Positions 30,100 to 39,708 of a stretch of 64,000 nt of DNA are shown in pieces; the first letter of the stretch is position 1; each line of letters starts with the position of its first letter. Source of the DNA: Sediminicoccus sp. KRV36 (GTDB lineage: Bacteria; Pseudomonadota; Alphaproteobacteria; Acetobacterales; Acetobacteraceae); assembly GCF_023243115.1 (NCBI RefSeq), contig NZ_CP085081.1:3617001-3681000 (forward strand). The letters are read 5' to 3'. The translations under genes and the position numbers were made by a program. The notes under the pieces were generated by a model. The model did not search any database. It was given only the letters and a program-made list of their open reading frames with translations, and was not told the DNA's origin.

Positions 30100-30909
30100 G
30101 CGCAGCTCGCGGATTTGCGAACACGCGTGCTGACCGCCTCCATCATCGCGCCCGCCGCCTTGCTCTGCATCTGGTGGGGCGGCGCCTGGTGGTCCGGGTT
30201 GATGCTGCTTTGCGTGGCGGGGTTGGCCTGGGAATGGGTGCGGCTCTGCGGCGGGGCGGTCACGCGCCTGCCGGGCGCGTGGGTGCCGGCCTTCGCGCTG
30301 CTTGGCGCTGGGCTGGCATTGGCCGGCTGGCCCTGGGCCGGGCTGATCGTGGTGCTGCTCGGGGCGGGGCTGGTGCATCGCCTGGCCGCCGGATTGCCCG
30401 GCTTCTGGCTGGCCTTCGGGGTGTTCTACATCGGGGTCGCCGGCATTGCCCTGCTCGAATTGCGGCATGATGGCGCGGCGGGCCGCGGCAATGTGATTTT
30501 TCTGTTCCTGGTGGTCTGGGCCTCGGATATCGGGGCCTACTTCACCGGGCGGTTCCTGGGTGGCCCCAAGCTCGCGCCTGCCATATCGCCCAACAAGACC
30601 TGGTCCGGGGCGTTGGGCGGGGTGCTGGGCGCCATGCTGGTGGGGGTGGCGGCGGCGCTGGCCCTGGGTGGCGGCAGTTCGATCATGGCCATCGCGGCCG
30701 TGGCCCTGGTGCTGGGCCTTGCCAGCCAATCCGGGGACATGTTTGAGAGCTGGATGAAGCGGCGTTTCGGCGTCAAGGATTCGTCCGCCCTGCTGCCCGG
30801 GCATGGCGGCCTGCTGGACCGGCTGGACGGCGTCCTGGCCGCGGCCCCCCTGGCGGCGTTGATCGGGCTGGCCGCCGGGCCGGGCATGCATGTGTGGAGA
30901 TGGGTGTGA
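30097..30909 (+). CDS. cdsA: Phosphatidate cytidylyltransferase
   Basis: A 270-residue integral membrane enzyme making CDP-diacylglycerol from phosphatidate and CTP, the branch point of phospholipid synthesis. Several hydrophobic segments fill the first 200 residues. The family signature near the C-terminus is complete: SQSGDMFESWMKRRFGVKD followed by LPGHGGLLDRLDG. The ATG at 30097 is the last of three TGATG sites. The stop lies inside the start of dxr (10-nt overlap). Confidence 0.95.
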   Translation: MAQLADLRTRVLTASIIAPAALLCIWWGGAWWSGLMLLCVAGLAWEWVRLCGGAVTRLPGAWVPAFALLGAGLALAGWPWAGLIVVLLGAGLVHRLAAGLPGFWLAFGVFYIGVAGIALLELRHDGAAGRGNVIFLFLVVWASDIGAYFTGRFLGGPKLAPAISPNKTWSGALGGVLGAMLVGVAAALALGGGSSIMAIAAVALVLGLASQSGDMFESWMKRRFGVKDSSALLPGHGGLLDRLDGVLAAAPLAALIGLAAGPGMHVWRWV

Positions 30910-32084
30910 CAGAGATTTCGGCGCGCAGCGTCACCGTGCTCGGCAGCACGGGCTCGATCGGGCGCAGCACCATGGCCCTGCTGGACGCGGCCCCCCCGGG
31001 CCGCTTCACCGTGCGCGCGCTGGTGGCCGGGCGGGATGTGGCGGCCCTCGCCGCCCAGGCCCGCGCCCACCGCGCCGAGCTGGCCGTGGTCGCGGATGAG
31101 GGCTGCTACGGCGCCTTGAAGGAGGCGCTCGCCGGCTCGGGGGTTGAGGTTGCCGCGGGGGCGGATGCGGTGATCGCCGCCGCCACCCGCCCGGCCGACT
31201 GGACCATGGCGGCCATCGTGGGGGCGGTCGGGCTGCGCAGCACACTGGCGGCGCTGACCCGCGGCGGCACCCTCGCTTTGGCCAACAAGGAAAGCCTGGT
31301 CTGCGCCGGGCAACTCGTGCTCGACCTCGCGGCCCGGCATGGCGCGACCCTGCTGCCCGTGGATTCCGAGCACAACGCCATCTTTCAGGCGCTCGACCCG
31401 CGCGATCCGCGCGTGATCGAGAAGATCATCCTCACCGCCTCGGGCGGCCCCTTTCGCGACTGGACGCTGACGCAGATGCGCGGCGCGACACCCGAGCAGG
31501 CGGTGCGCCACCCGGTCTGGTCCATGGGCGCCAAGATCAGCGTGGACAGCGCCACCATGTTCAACAAGGGGCTGGAGCTGATCGAGGCGGCGCGGCTGTT
31601 CCCCGTGCCGGCCGAACGGATCGAGGTGCTGGTGCATCGCCAATCCGCCGTGCATGGCATGGTGCAATACAGCGATGGCTCGCTGCTGGCGCAGCTCGGC
31701 TCGCCCGATATGCGCACGCCCATCGCCCATTGCCTGGCCTGGCCGGGACGGATGGCGGTGGACGTGCCACGGCTCGATCTGGCAGCCCTGGGCCGGCTGG
31801 ATTTCGAGGCGCCCGACCCGGTGCGTTTCCCCGCGCTGCGCCTGGCCCGCGCGGCCCTGGCGGCGGAAGGTGGCGCGCCCTGCGTGCTGAATGCCGCCAA
31901 TGAGATCGCCGTCGGCCTCTTTCTGGAGAAGCGCCTGGGCTTCCTGGACATCGCGGCCGTTGTGGAGGACACCCTCTCCGCATTGGCCGGGCGCGGCGTC
32001 GCTGATCTCGCCGCGGTGCTGGAATTGGACCAGGCGGCACGCCACATCGCAACTGGCCTGGCCGCGCACCGCGCGGCGGCCTGA
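30900..32084 (+). CDS. dxr: 1-deoxy-D-xylulose 5-phosphate reductoisomerase
   Basis: A 394-residue NADPH enzyme, second step of the MEP isoprenoid pathway, which supplies UppS. The NADPH loop is GSTGSIGRSTM. Metal/substrate sites are LPVDSEHNAIFQAL and SMGAKISVDSATMFNKGLELIEA, plus HRQSAVHGMV. The ATG at 30900 overlaps the cdsA end; a GTG two codons upstream is an alternative. A short gap to rseP contains that gene's ribosome-binding site. Confidence 0.96.
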   Translation: MGVTEISARSVTVLGSTGSIGRSTMALLDAAPPGRFTVRALVAGRDVAALAAQARAHRAELAVVADEGCYGALKEALAGSGVEVAAGADAVIAAATRPADWTMAAIVGAVGLRSTLAALTRGGTLALANKESLVCAGQLVLDLAARHGATLLPVDSEHNAIFQALDPRDPRVIEKIILTASGGPFRDWTLTQMRGATPEQAVRHPVWSMGAKISVDSATMFNKGLELIEAARLFPVPAERIEVLVHRQSAVHGMVQYSDGSLLAQLGSPDMRTPIAHCLAWPGRMAVDVPRLDLAALGRLDFEAPDPVRFPALRLARAALAAEGGAPCVLNAANEIAVGLFLEKRLGFLDIAAVVEDTLSALAGRGVADLAAVLELDQAARHIATGLAAHRAAA

Positions 32085-32096
32085 CGGAGCTTCAAC

Positions 32097-33212
32097 TTGC
32101 TGGATTTCCTGCCCGATGCCGCGCGCACCATCATCGCCTTCCTGGTGGTGCTGGGCGTGCTCATTTTCTTCCACGAGCTGGGCCACTATGCCGCGGCCCG
32201 CTGGCGGCGGGTGCATGTGGATGCCTTCAGCATCGGCTTCGGCCGCGCCTTGCTGCGCTGGACCGACAAGCGCGGCACGGAATGGCGCCTCGCCTGGATT
32301 CCGCTGGGTGGCTATGTGAAGCTGCATGGCCAATCGCCCCTGGATGACACGCCGGAAGCCGAGCGCGTGCCGGAGCGCGAGGGACAGACCTTCCACAACA
32401 AGCCGGTGCTGGACCGCGCCATCGTCGTCGTGGCCGGCCCTGTTGCCAATTTCGTGCTGGCCATCCTGCTCTTTGCAGCGCTTTTCGCGACCCATGGCGC
32501 GCCGCGCGGCCTGACCACCATTGCCGCCGTCGGCCCGGGTTCCGCGGCCGAGCAGGCGGGTCTCGCACCGGGTGACGTGATTCTTTCGCTCGATGGGCAG
32601 CGCATCACCCGCTTCGAGCAGGTGCAGCGCCATATCCAGCCGCGTGCCGGGCAGGCGGTGCAGCTGCGCGTGGATCGTGACGGGCGGGAGGTCAATCTGA
32701 CCGTCATTCCCGCCGCACAGGCGCGGGGCGATGCGGCGCCGGTCGGGGTGCTGGGCATCCAGGGCGGCCGGGCGCAGTTCGAGCGGCTGGGCCCGCTCGA
32801 CGCCTTGTGGGCCGGCACGGTGCAGACCGCCGATGTCAGCTGGCAAACGCTGGTCGGCATCGGCGAAATGTTCGCCGGCACGCGCAGCCCCAAGGAACTG
32901 GGCGGGCCGATCCGCATTGCCGAGGTCTCGGGCGAGGCGGCGACCCTGGGCATCGTGCCACTGATCAATCTCATGGCTCTGCTCTCGGTCAGCCTCGCCT
33001 TGCTGAACCTGTTTCCGATTCCGCTGCTGGATGGCGGGCACTTGATGTTCTATGCGGCGGAAGCCATTCGTGGTCGCCCCCTGCCCCCGCGCGCGCTGGA
33101 ATATGGCTTTCGCGCCGGATTCGCCGTCCTGATCGGGCTGTTTCTGTTTGCAACCTGGAATGATATCGCGCATGGCGGCATTGGTCGCTGGGTGGCGGGA
33201 TGGGTCGGGTGA
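32097..33212 (+). CDS. rseP: RIP-type intramembrane zinc metalloprotease (RseP/MmpA)
   Basis: A 371-residue site-2 protease of the inner membrane, which cuts membrane-bound regulators or leftover signal peptides. Zinc ligands are in HELGH (residues 26-30) and LLDGGH in the C-terminal membrane segment. One PDZ domain is visible (about 140-215: VGPGSAAEQAGLAPGDVILSLDG), rather than the two of E. coli RseP, as in Caulobacter MmpA. The start is TTG at 32097 with CGGAG seven bases upstream. It lies directly before bamA, the common envelope-gene order. Confidence 0.93.
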   Translation: MLDFLPDAARTIIAFLVVLGVLIFFHELGHYAAARWRRVHVDAFSIGFGRALLRWTDKRGTEWRLAWIPLGGYVKLHGQSPLDDTPEAERVPEREGQTFHNKPVLDRAIVVVAGPVANFVLAILLFAALFATHGAPRGLTTIAAVGPGSAAEQAGLAPGDVILSLDGQRITRFEQVQRHIQPRAGQAVQLRVDRDGREVNLTVIPAAQARGDAAPVGVLGIQGGRAQFERLGPLDALWAGTVQTADVSWQTLVGIGEMFAGTRSPKELGGPIRIAEVSGEAATLGIVPLINLMALLSVSLALLNLFPIPLLDGGHLMFYAAEAIRGRPLPPRALEYGFRAGFAVLIGLFLFATWNDIAHGGIGRWVAGWVG

Positions 33213-33289
33213 AGATCAAGATGCTCTCGGGGTGGCGGGCGCGGGCGCCTGAGGCTATGGTCCGGCCGCTTCCGCTGAGCCGTATCGGG

Positions 33290-35635
33290 ATGGGTCCCTC
33301 ATTGACACAGAAACTGCATCCAATCCTGCTGATCGCCGCTGGCCTCGCCATCCTGGCCCCAGCCCCCGCCGAGGCGCAGAATCGTCCGCGTCCGGCACCG
33401 GCACGCGCCGAGGTGCCCGGTGGGCCGATCAGCGCCGTCGAAGTGCGGGGCAACCAGCGCATCGAAATTGACACCATCCGCAGCTACATGCTGATCGGCC
33501 CGGGGGACGCTTACGACAGCGACCGTGTGGATCGCTCGCTGCGCAGCCTGTTCGCGACCGGCCTGTTCCGTGACGTGACGATCTCCCGCGATGGATCGCG
33601 CCTCATCGTCCAGATCGTCGAGAATCCGCTCATCAACCGCGTGGCCTTCGAGGGCAATCGCCGCGTCTCCGATGACGTGCTGCGGCCCGAAGTCCAGCTG
33701 CGTCCGCGTTCGGTCTTCACCACGCAGTTGGTGCAGGGGGACCGGCAGCGAATCCTGGATCTCTACGCGCGCCGTGGCCGCTTCGCCGCGCGGGTCGAGC
33801 CCAAGATCATTCAGCTCGACCAGAACCGCGTGGATGTCGTCTTCGAGATCACCGAGGGCGATGCGGCGCTGGTGGCGCGCGTGAATTTCGTCGGCAACCG
33901 CGCCTATTCCGATGCGCGCCTGGCCGACGTCATCTCCACCAAGGAAGCGGCCTGGTATCGCTTCCTCTCCTCCTCGGACACGTTCGACCCCGAGCGCCTG
34001 AATTTCGACCGCGAATTGCTGCGCCGCTACTATCTCCGCACCGGCTTCCCCGATGTGCAGGTCGGTGCCGCGACGGCGGAACTGGCACCGGACCGCAGCG
34101 GCTTCTTCCTGACCTACAACGTCACCGAGGGGCCGCGTTACACCTTCGGCACGGTGGAGATCACCTCGGCCTTCCCGAACCTGAATCCGGATGACCTGCG
34201 GCGCTTCGTCGAAGTCGGCTCGGGCAGCGTCTATAACGGTGACGCGGTGGAGCGGAGCGCGCAGGCCGTGGCCGATGGCGCCAATCTGCGCGGCTTCCCC
34301 TTCGTGGATGTGCAGCCGCAGATCACGCGCAACACCGAGAACAACACGATCAACATCACCTTCGCGGTGAATGAGGCGCCACGCGTCTTCGTCGAGCGCA
34401 TCGACATCAACGGCAATACCCGCACCCAGGACCGTGTGATCCGGCGCGAATTCCGCCTGGCCGAGGGCGATGCCTTCAATGCGGCCCAGGTGCGCCGCTC
34501 CCGCGAGCGGCTGCGCAATCTCGGCTATTTCTCGGATGTGCAGATCGCCAATTCGCCCGGCTCCGCGCCGGACCGCACGGTGCTCACCACCCAGGTCGTC
34601 GAGCGCGCAACGGGCGAGGTCAGCATCGGCGGTGGCTATTCGACCGATGCGGGCTTCCTGGCCGATTTCGGCCTGCGTGAGCGCAACCTCTCGGGCACGG
34701 GCATTGATGGCCGCATCAACGCCACACTGGCGCAGCGCCGCAGCCAGCTGGATTTCTCGGTCACCAACCCGCAATTCCTGGACCGCAACCTCGCGGTCGG
34801 CATGGATCTCTTCTACATCCAGCGCAACCTGCAGACGGTGTCTCAGTTCAGCGAGCGCCGTGGCGGCTTCGCGCTGCGCGCGGGCTATGAATTCAACGAG
34901 CGGCTGCGGCAATCCTGGTCCTACAGCCTGATCAACCGGCAGATCTACAACATCCAGGCCGGCGCCTCGCAGTACATCCTGGAGCAGGCGGGAACCACCT
35001 TGCTCAGCCAGGTCAGCCAGACGCTGGCCTATGACACGCGTGACAACCTGATTGAGCCGCGGCGCGGCTACCTGCTGCGCCTCGGCACGGATTTCGCGGG
35101 CCTTGGCGGCGATGTGGCCTTCTTCCGCGGGCGCCTCGACGGCGCGCTGTTCCTGCCCTTCGAGCAGGTCTTCGGGCACCCGGATTACGTGCTCAGCCTG
35201 ACGGGCAGCATCGGCTACATCCAGCCCTGGTCGAGCACGGCCAACCAGGAACGCATCGTGGACCGCTTCTTCCTGGGCGGCGAGAATCTGCGCGGCTTCG
35301 CGCTGGCCGGTGCTGGCCCGCGCGATCTGGGGACGAATGACGCCCTGGGCGGCCGCCGCATGTGGACGCAAAGCACGGAGATGCGTTTCCCCCTGCCCGG
35401 CATCCCTTCGGAGATCGGCCTGCTCGGGCGTGCCTTCGTGGATGTCGGCGCGCTCTGGGATACGGTCTCGGGCACCAATATCGGCACCACCTCCTCGCCG
35501 CGGGTCGGCACGGGCGTCGGCATCTCCTGGCGGAGCCCCTTCGGCCTGATCAACATCGATCTGGCCCAGGCCGTGGTGAAGCAATCCTACGACCAGACCC
35601 AGATTTTCCGTTTCGGCTTCGGCACGCGCTTCTGA
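33290..35635 (+). CDS. bamA: Outer membrane protein assembly factor BamA
   Basis: A 781-residue outer-membrane insertase. A signal peptide ends near APAPAEAQ, followed by five POTRA domains (about 45-430, starting ISAVEVRGNQRIEIDTIRSY) and a 16-strand barrel. The barrel contains GGENLRGFALAGAGPRD, with the conserved RGF of loop 6, and ends in the expected C-terminal Phe (FGFGTRF). ATG 33290 is preferred because it directly precedes the signal peptide; the frame could open at 33200, inside rseP. Next is the skp-like chaperone gene. Confidence 0.95.
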   Translation: MGPSLTQKLHPILLIAAGLAILAPAPAEAQNRPRPAPARAEVPGGPISAVEVRGNQRIEIDTIRSYMLIGPGDAYDSDRVDRSLRSLFATGLFRDVTISRDGSRLIVQIVENPLINRVAFEGNRRVSDDVLRPEVQLRPRSVFTTQLVQGDRQRILDLYARRGRFAARVEPKIIQLDQNRVDVVFEITEGDAALVARVNFVGNRAYSDARLADVISTKEAAWYRFLSSSDTFDPERLNFDRELLRRYYLRTGFPDVQVGAATAELAPDRSGFFLTYNVTEGPRYTFGTVEITSAFPNLNPDDLRRFVEVGSGSVYNGDAVERSAQAVADGANLRGFPFVDVQPQITRNTENNTINITFAVNEAPRVFVERIDINGNTRTQDRVIRREFRLAEGDAFNAAQVRRSRERLRNLGYFSDVQIANSPGSAPDRTVLTTQVVERATGEVSIGGGYSTDAGFLADFGLRERNLSGTGIDGRINATLAQRRSQLDFSVTNPQFLDRNLAVGMDLFYIQRNLQTVSQFSERRGGFALRAGYEFNERLRQSWSYSLINRQIYNIQAGASQYILEQAGTTLLSQVSQTLAYDTRDNLIEPRRGYLLRLGTDFAGLGGDVAFFRGRLDGALFLPFEQVFGHPDYVLSLTGSIGYIQPWSSTANQERIVDRFFLGGENLRGFALAGAGPRDLGTNDALGGRRMWTQSTEMRFPLPGIPSEIGLLGRAFVDVGALWDTVSGTNIGTTSSPRVGTGVGISWRSPFGLINIDLAQAVVKQSYDQTQIFRFGFGTRF

Positions 35636-35656
35636 GCGCGCAGACAGGTACACGAC

Positions 35657-36433
35657 ATGACATCTTTCAGAACCGCGCTGGCCTTGATGCTGGCCGTGGC
35701 ATCGGCTCCGGCCTTCGCGCAGCAGAACCAGGAATGGTTCGTGCCGGGCCAGGGTGGCCAGCGGGCCCAGGGGCAGCCCCAACCCCAGCCGCGTCCCGGC
35801 CAGGCCCAGCCCGCCCAACGCCCGCCGCAGCCGCAGCAGCGGCCGGCCGCCTTGCCGCCCGGCTCCCCGCCGCCGGCCGCCCTCATCGGCATCGTGGATA
35901 TTCCTGAAATCCAGCGCCTCTCCACCGCCTTCAACCAGGTGCGCGAGGAAATCGAACGCCGCCGCACGCGCCTGAATGACGACCTCCAGCGCGAGCAGAA
36001 TGGCTGGCGTGAGGCGCAGCAGGCCCTGGCCGTGCAGCGCACGCAGATGACGCCGGACCAGATCCGCAACCGCGAACGTGAGCTGCAGGACCGCATTACC
36101 GACAGCCAGCGCATCTTCCGCAATCGCAGCCAGGCGATCGAGCAGGCGGCGCAGCAATCCCTGATGCAGATTGAGGAAGCGCTGGCCGGAATCGTTCGCC
36201 AGGTGGCCTCAAGCCGCAATGTGAACATCGTCATCCCGCGCCCGCTGGTGATCATGAATGACCCGGCTTTCGACCTGACCGAGGAAGTGGCGCAGCAATT
36301 CAACCGGACACTCCGGCAGGTGACGATCGCGCCCGATTCCGACGGTTCCGCGCCGCCAGCCGCCCCTGCCGCACCGACCGCGCGCCCGGCAGCGCCCCCG
36401 CAGCCCGCAGCACCGCCGCAGCGGCGCAACTGA
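35657..36433 (+). CDS. skp: OmpH/Skp-family periplasmic chaperone with Pro/Gln-rich linker
   Basis: A 258-residue periplasmic protein that should hold unfolded outer-membrane proteins for BamA. Signal peptide to about 21 (APAFAQ). Residues 30-75 are an unusual Pro/Gln/Gly-rich stretch. The Skp-like part (about 78-225) starts IGIVDIPEIQRLSTAFNQVREEIERR and continues as long charged helices (RNRERELQDRITDSQRIF). The C-terminus is again Ala/Pro-rich. Standard Skp is about 160 residues, so both tails are additions. It sits between bamA and lpxD, as expected for skp. Confidence 0.85.
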   Translation: MTSFRTALALMLAVASAPAFAQQNQEWFVPGQGGQRAQGQPQPQPRPGQAQPAQRPPQPQQRPAALPPGSPPPAALIGIVDIPEIQRLSTAFNQVREEIERRRTRLNDDLQREQNGWREAQQALAVQRTQMTPDQIRNRERELQDRITDSQRIFRNRSQAIEQAAQQSLMQIEEALAGIVRQVASSRNVNIVIPRPLVIMNDPAFDLTEEVAQQFNRTLRQVTIAPDSDGSAPPAAPAAPTARPAAPPQPAAPPQRRN

Positions 36434-36463
36434 TCGCCCTCCGGCAGATGCGACGAGCCCGGC

Positions 36464-37519
36464 ATGGCGGATGATCCGCGCTTCCTGGGGCCTGCCCGGC
36501 CACTGACCCTCGCGGCCATCCTGGCCGCTTCAGGCGGACAGCCGGGCGGCGATGCCGGCGCTGATGCCGGGCGGGTGTTTGCGGGCGTGGCCCCGCTCTC
36601 GACGGCCACGCCGGACCAGGTGAGCTATTGCGAAAGCCGCGCCTATGCCCAGACGCTGGCCGAGTCCCAAGCGGGTCTGGTGCTGGTCCCGGGTGAATTC
36701 GCGGCCCAGGTGCCGGCGGGCTGCATCGCGGTGATTTGCCGCAACCCTGCCCTGGCCTTCGGGCTGGTCGCGGCCCAGTTCCACCCGAAGCCAAGCCCGG
36801 ACGGGCAGATCCATCCCTCGGCGACCATTCACCCCGAGGCGCGGATTGGCGCCGGCACCGAAATCGGCCCCCATGCCGTGATCGAGGCCGGGGCCGAAAT
36901 CGGCCGGAATTGCCGCATCGGGCCCTTCGCCCTGATCGGTCATCATGTGGTCCTGGGGGATGATTGCGTCATCCACAGCCATTGCAGCGTGACCCATGCC
37001 GTGCTCGGCCGGGGCGTCGTGCTGCATCCGGGGGCACGGATCGGTCAGGAGGGCTTCGGCTTCACCGTCACCGAGGATGGCCGCTTCGTCACCGCCCCGC
37101 AGCTGGGCTCCGTCAGGCTCGGGGATGGCGTCGAGATCGGTGCCAATAGTTGCGTGGATCGCGGCAGCCTGGGCGAGACGGTGCTCGGCCCTGGCACAAG
37201 GCTCGATAACCTCGTTCAGGTCGGCCATAATGTGCGGACCGGGCGCGGCTGCATCCTGGTGGCGCAGGTCGGCGTCTCCGGCTCCACCACGCTGGGCGAC
37301 TACGTGACGGCGGGCGGCCAGTCCGGCTTTGCGGGACATTTGAAGATTGGCAGCAAGGTGCGGATCGGCGCCCAGGCGGGTGTGATGAACGACATCCCGC
37401 CGGGCATCGAAATCCTAGGCTCCCCGGCGGCCCCCAAGAAGGAAGTCATTCGCTCCATGCTCGTCCTGAAGCGCCTCAGCAGCGAAACCCGCATTGCCAG
37501 CAAGCCAAGATCGGAGTGA
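36464..37519 (+). CDS. lpxD: UDP-3-O-(3-hydroxyacyl)glucosamine N-acyltransferase
   Basis: A 351-residue left-handed beta-helix acyltransferase, third acylation step of lipid A. The N-terminal uridine-binding domain is followed by hexapeptide repeats (IHPSATIHPEARIGAGTEIGPHAVI and onward). The catalytic His lies in DNLVQVGHNVRTG. A C-terminal helix follows (KKEVIRSMLVLKRL). The stop overlaps the fabZ ATG (TGATG). Confidence 0.95.
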   Translation: MADDPRFLGPARPLTLAAILAASGGQPGGDAGADAGRVFAGVAPLSTATPDQVSYCESRAYAQTLAESQAGLVLVPGEFAAQVPAGCIAVICRNPALAFGLVAAQFHPKPSPDGQIHPSATIHPEARIGAGTEIGPHAVIEAGAEIGRNCRIGPFALIGHHVVLGDDCVIHSHCSVTHAVLGRGVVLHPGARIGQEGFGFTVTEDGRFVTAPQLGSVRLGDGVEIGANSCVDRGSLGETVLGPGTRLDNLVQVGHNVRTGRGCILVAQVGVSGSTTLGDYVTAGGQSGFAGHLKIGSKVRIGAQAGVMNDIPPGIEILGSPAAPKKEVIRSMLVLKRLSSETRIASKPRSE

Positions 37520-37995
37520 TGGACATGGATGAGGCCGCCCCCGCGCCGACTGTGATCGGCAGCTACAACATCGCGCAGATCATGCAGGCGATCCCGCATC
37601 GCTATCCCTTCCTGCTGATTGACCGGGTGGTGGACCTGGTGATCGGCGAATCCGCCATCGGCGTGAAGAACGTCTCCATCAACGAGAATTTCTTCCAGGG
37701 TCACTTCCCCTCCGAGCCCGTCATGCCCGGCGTGCTGCTGATCGAGAGCATGGCGCAGACTGCGGCCGTGCTGGTGGTCGCCACGCTGGGTCCGGCGGCC
37801 GAGGGCAAGCTGGTGTATTTCATGTCCATCGAGGGTGCGAAGTTCCGGCGCCCCGTGGTGCCGGGCGACCAGGTCATGGTCCATGTGACGAAAGTGCAGC
37901 GACGGATGAATGTGTGGAAATTCTCGGGCCAGGCCAAGGTGGACGGCCAGATCGTGGCTGAGGCGACCTACGCCGCCATGATCCGGGACCGGTGA
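37519..37995 (+). CDS. fabZ: 3-hydroxyacyl-[ACP] dehydratase
   Basis: A 158-residue hot-dog-fold dehydratase of fatty acid elongation, sharing 3-hydroxyacyl-ACP with LpxA/LpxD. The core is IPHRYPFLLIDRV, then FFQGHFPSEPVMPGVLLIESMAQTAA with the catalytic His and Glu. The ATG at 37519 shares a base with the lpxD stop; a GTG one codon earlier is possible. The stop overlaps the lpxA GTG by 3 nt. Confidence 0.96.
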   Translation: MDMDEAAPAPTVIGSYNIAQIMQAIPHRYPFLLIDRVVDLVIGESAIGVKNVSINENFFQGHFPSEPVMPGVLLIESMAQTAAVLVVATLGPAAEGKLVYFMSIEGAKFRRPVVPGDQVMVHVTKVQRRMNVWKFSGQAKVDGQIVAEATYAAMIRDR

Positions 37996-38846
37996 GCCCC
38001 GTGGATCGCATCTCAGGCACGGCCCATATCCACCCCTCCGCCATCATCGAACCCGGCGCGCGGATCGGTGCCGGCTGCCGCATCGGCCCGTTCTGCATCG
38101 TCGGCGCCGCCGTCGTGCTTGAGGAGGGCGTCGAGCTCACTTCCCATGTGGTGATCGAGGGCATCACCACCATCGGGGCCGAAGCGCGGCTCTCGCCCTT
38201 CGCCTCGGTCGGCCTGCCGCCGCAGGACCTGAAGTACAAGGGCGAGCCCACGGGTGTCGTCGTCGGCGCGCGCACGCAGCTGCGCGAGCATGTCACGGTG
38301 CATCGCGGCAGCGTCGGCGGTGAGGGCATGACCCGGATCGGCAGCGATTGCCTGCTGATGGCCTGCAGCCATGTCGGTCATGACAGCCGCCTGGAGGACC
38401 GCGTGATCCTCGCCAACAACGTCATGCTGGGCGGGCATGTGCAGTTGGGCGAGCAATGCTTCCTGGGCGGCGGCGCGGCCATCCACCAATTGGTCCGCGT
38501 CGGGCGCCACGCGATGGTGGGCGGCCTGGCCGGCGTCACGAACGACATCCCGCCCTTCGGCAATGTCTTTGGCTTGCCCGCCCGCCTGGTCGGGCTGAAT
38601 GTGGTGGGGCTGCGCCGCCGCGGCTTCTCGCGCGAGAATCTGCACGCGCTGCGCTCCGCCTTCCGGCTGCTGTTCCGCGACCCCGGCACCTTCGCCGCCC
38701 GCATGGACGCAGCCGAGCAGCGCTTCGCCGGTGACGCGCTGGTGGAGGAGGTGCTGGCCTTCCTGCGCTCGGCCGATCGCAAGCGCGAATTGATCCGCCC
38801 GGGCCGCATGGCCGCCGAATTGGGTGGTGACGAGGAAGAGGCTTGA
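37992..38846 (+). CDS. lpxA: UDP-N-acetylglucosamine O-acyltransferase
   Basis: A 284-residue hexapeptide-repeat acyltransferase, first step of lipid A synthesis. Repeats begin IHPSAIIEPGARIGAGCRIGPF. The catalytic His lies in LMACSHVGHDSRL. The helical C-terminus (SRENLHALRSAFRLLFRD) is standard for LpxA. The start is GTG 37992, overlapping fabZ; the stop overlaps lpxI (TTGA). Confidence 0.95.
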   Translation: MSPVDRISGTAHIHPSAIIEPGARIGAGCRIGPFCIVGAAVVLEEGVELTSHVVIEGITTIGAEARLSPFASVGLPPQDLKYKGEPTGVVVGARTQLREHVTVHRGSVGGEGMTRIGSDCLLMACSHVGHDSRLEDRVILANNVMLGGHVQLGEQCFLGGGAAIHQLVRVGRHAMVGGLAGVTNDIPPFGNVFGLPARLVGLNVVGLRRRGFSRENLHALRSAFRLLFRDPGTFAARMDAAEQRFAGDALVEEVLAFLRSADRKRELIRPGRMAAELGGDEEEA

Positions 38847-39676
38847 AGCTCGGCCTGCTGGCCGGCGGCGGTCCCTTCCCGGCCCGTGTGGCCGAGGCCG
38901 CCATCGCTCGCGGCCATGAGGTGTTCGTCGTCCTTCTGCGCGATTTCTATGATGCGCCGGAATTGCGCGCCTATCCCCATATGGAGGAGCGCGTGGGGGC
39001 CGGAGGGGCCATCATCCAGCGGCTGCGCGCCGAGGGCGTCACGCATCTGGTGCTCTGCGGCAAGGCGAGCCGCATCTCACCGCTGACGCTGTGGCCCGAT
39101 GCCTGGATGGCGCGGGTCATCGCCCGGCTGGGCAAGGCGATATTTGCCGGCGATGACACGCTGCTGCGCAACTTCATCGGCATCCTGGGCGAGGAGGGGT
39201 TCGAGGTGATCGCCCCGCAATCCCTGCTGCCCGCCAGCTTCGCCAACCCGGGCCTGCTCGCTGGGGAAGCGCCAGACGAATTGGCGCGGGCCGATATCAT
39301 CCGCGGCATCGGCGTGTTGCGGGCGCTGGCGGATCATGATGTGGGGCAATCCGTCGTCGTTCAGCAGGGGCTGATCCTGGGGATCGAGGCGGTGGAGGGC
39401 ACGGATGCGCTGCTGGCCCGCGCGGGCAGCCTGCGCCGGGACGGGCCTGGTGGAGTGCTGGTCAAGCTCGCCAAGCCGCAGCAGGAATTGCGGGTGGATG
39501 CGCCGGTGGTGGGCTCCATCACTGTGGCCCACGCGGCCGATGCGGGCTTGCGCGGCATCGCCATCGAGGCCGGGCGCACCATATTGGCCGATGGCGAAGG
39601 GCTGCTCGCCGCCGCCCGCAAGCGCGGGATTTTCGTGCTGGCGATCCAACCCGAAGAATTTGCACGCTCGGCCTGA
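38843..39676 (+). CDS. lpxI: UDP-2,3-diacylglucosamine pyrophosphatase LpxI
   Basis: A 277-residue enzyme that cleaves UDP-2,3-diacylglucosamine to lipid X, replacing LpxH in most alphaproteobacteria. Family features: [50 protein letters not shown] as [23 protein letters not shown], and [18 protein letters not shown]. The start is TTG at 38843, coupled to the lpxA stop. The usual next gene, lpxB, is absent; a glyoxalase gene follows instead. Confidence 0.94.
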   Translation: MKLGLLAGGGPFPARVAEAAIARGHEVFVVLLRDFYDAPELRAYPHMEERVGAGGAIIQRLRAEGVTHLVLCGKASRISPLTLWPDAWMARVIARLGKAIFAGDDTLLRNFIGILGEEGFEVIAPQSLLPASFANPGLLAGEAPDELARADIIRGIGVLRALADHDVGQSVVVQQGLILGIEAVEGTDALLARAGSLRRDGPGGVLVKLAKPQQELRVDAPVVGSITVAHAADAGLRGIAIEAGRTILADGEGLLAAARKRGIFVLAIQPEEFARSA

Positions 39677-39708
39677 GCGTGCCGTGTGACACATCCAGGA
39701 GAGACATG

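Noticed and set aside
30537-33173. An 878-codon minus-strand frame
   Set aside because: It is antisense to cdsA, dxr and rseP; no domain is visible.
33299-36157. A 952-codon minus-strand frame
   Set aside because: It is antisense to bamA and skp, both strongly supported.
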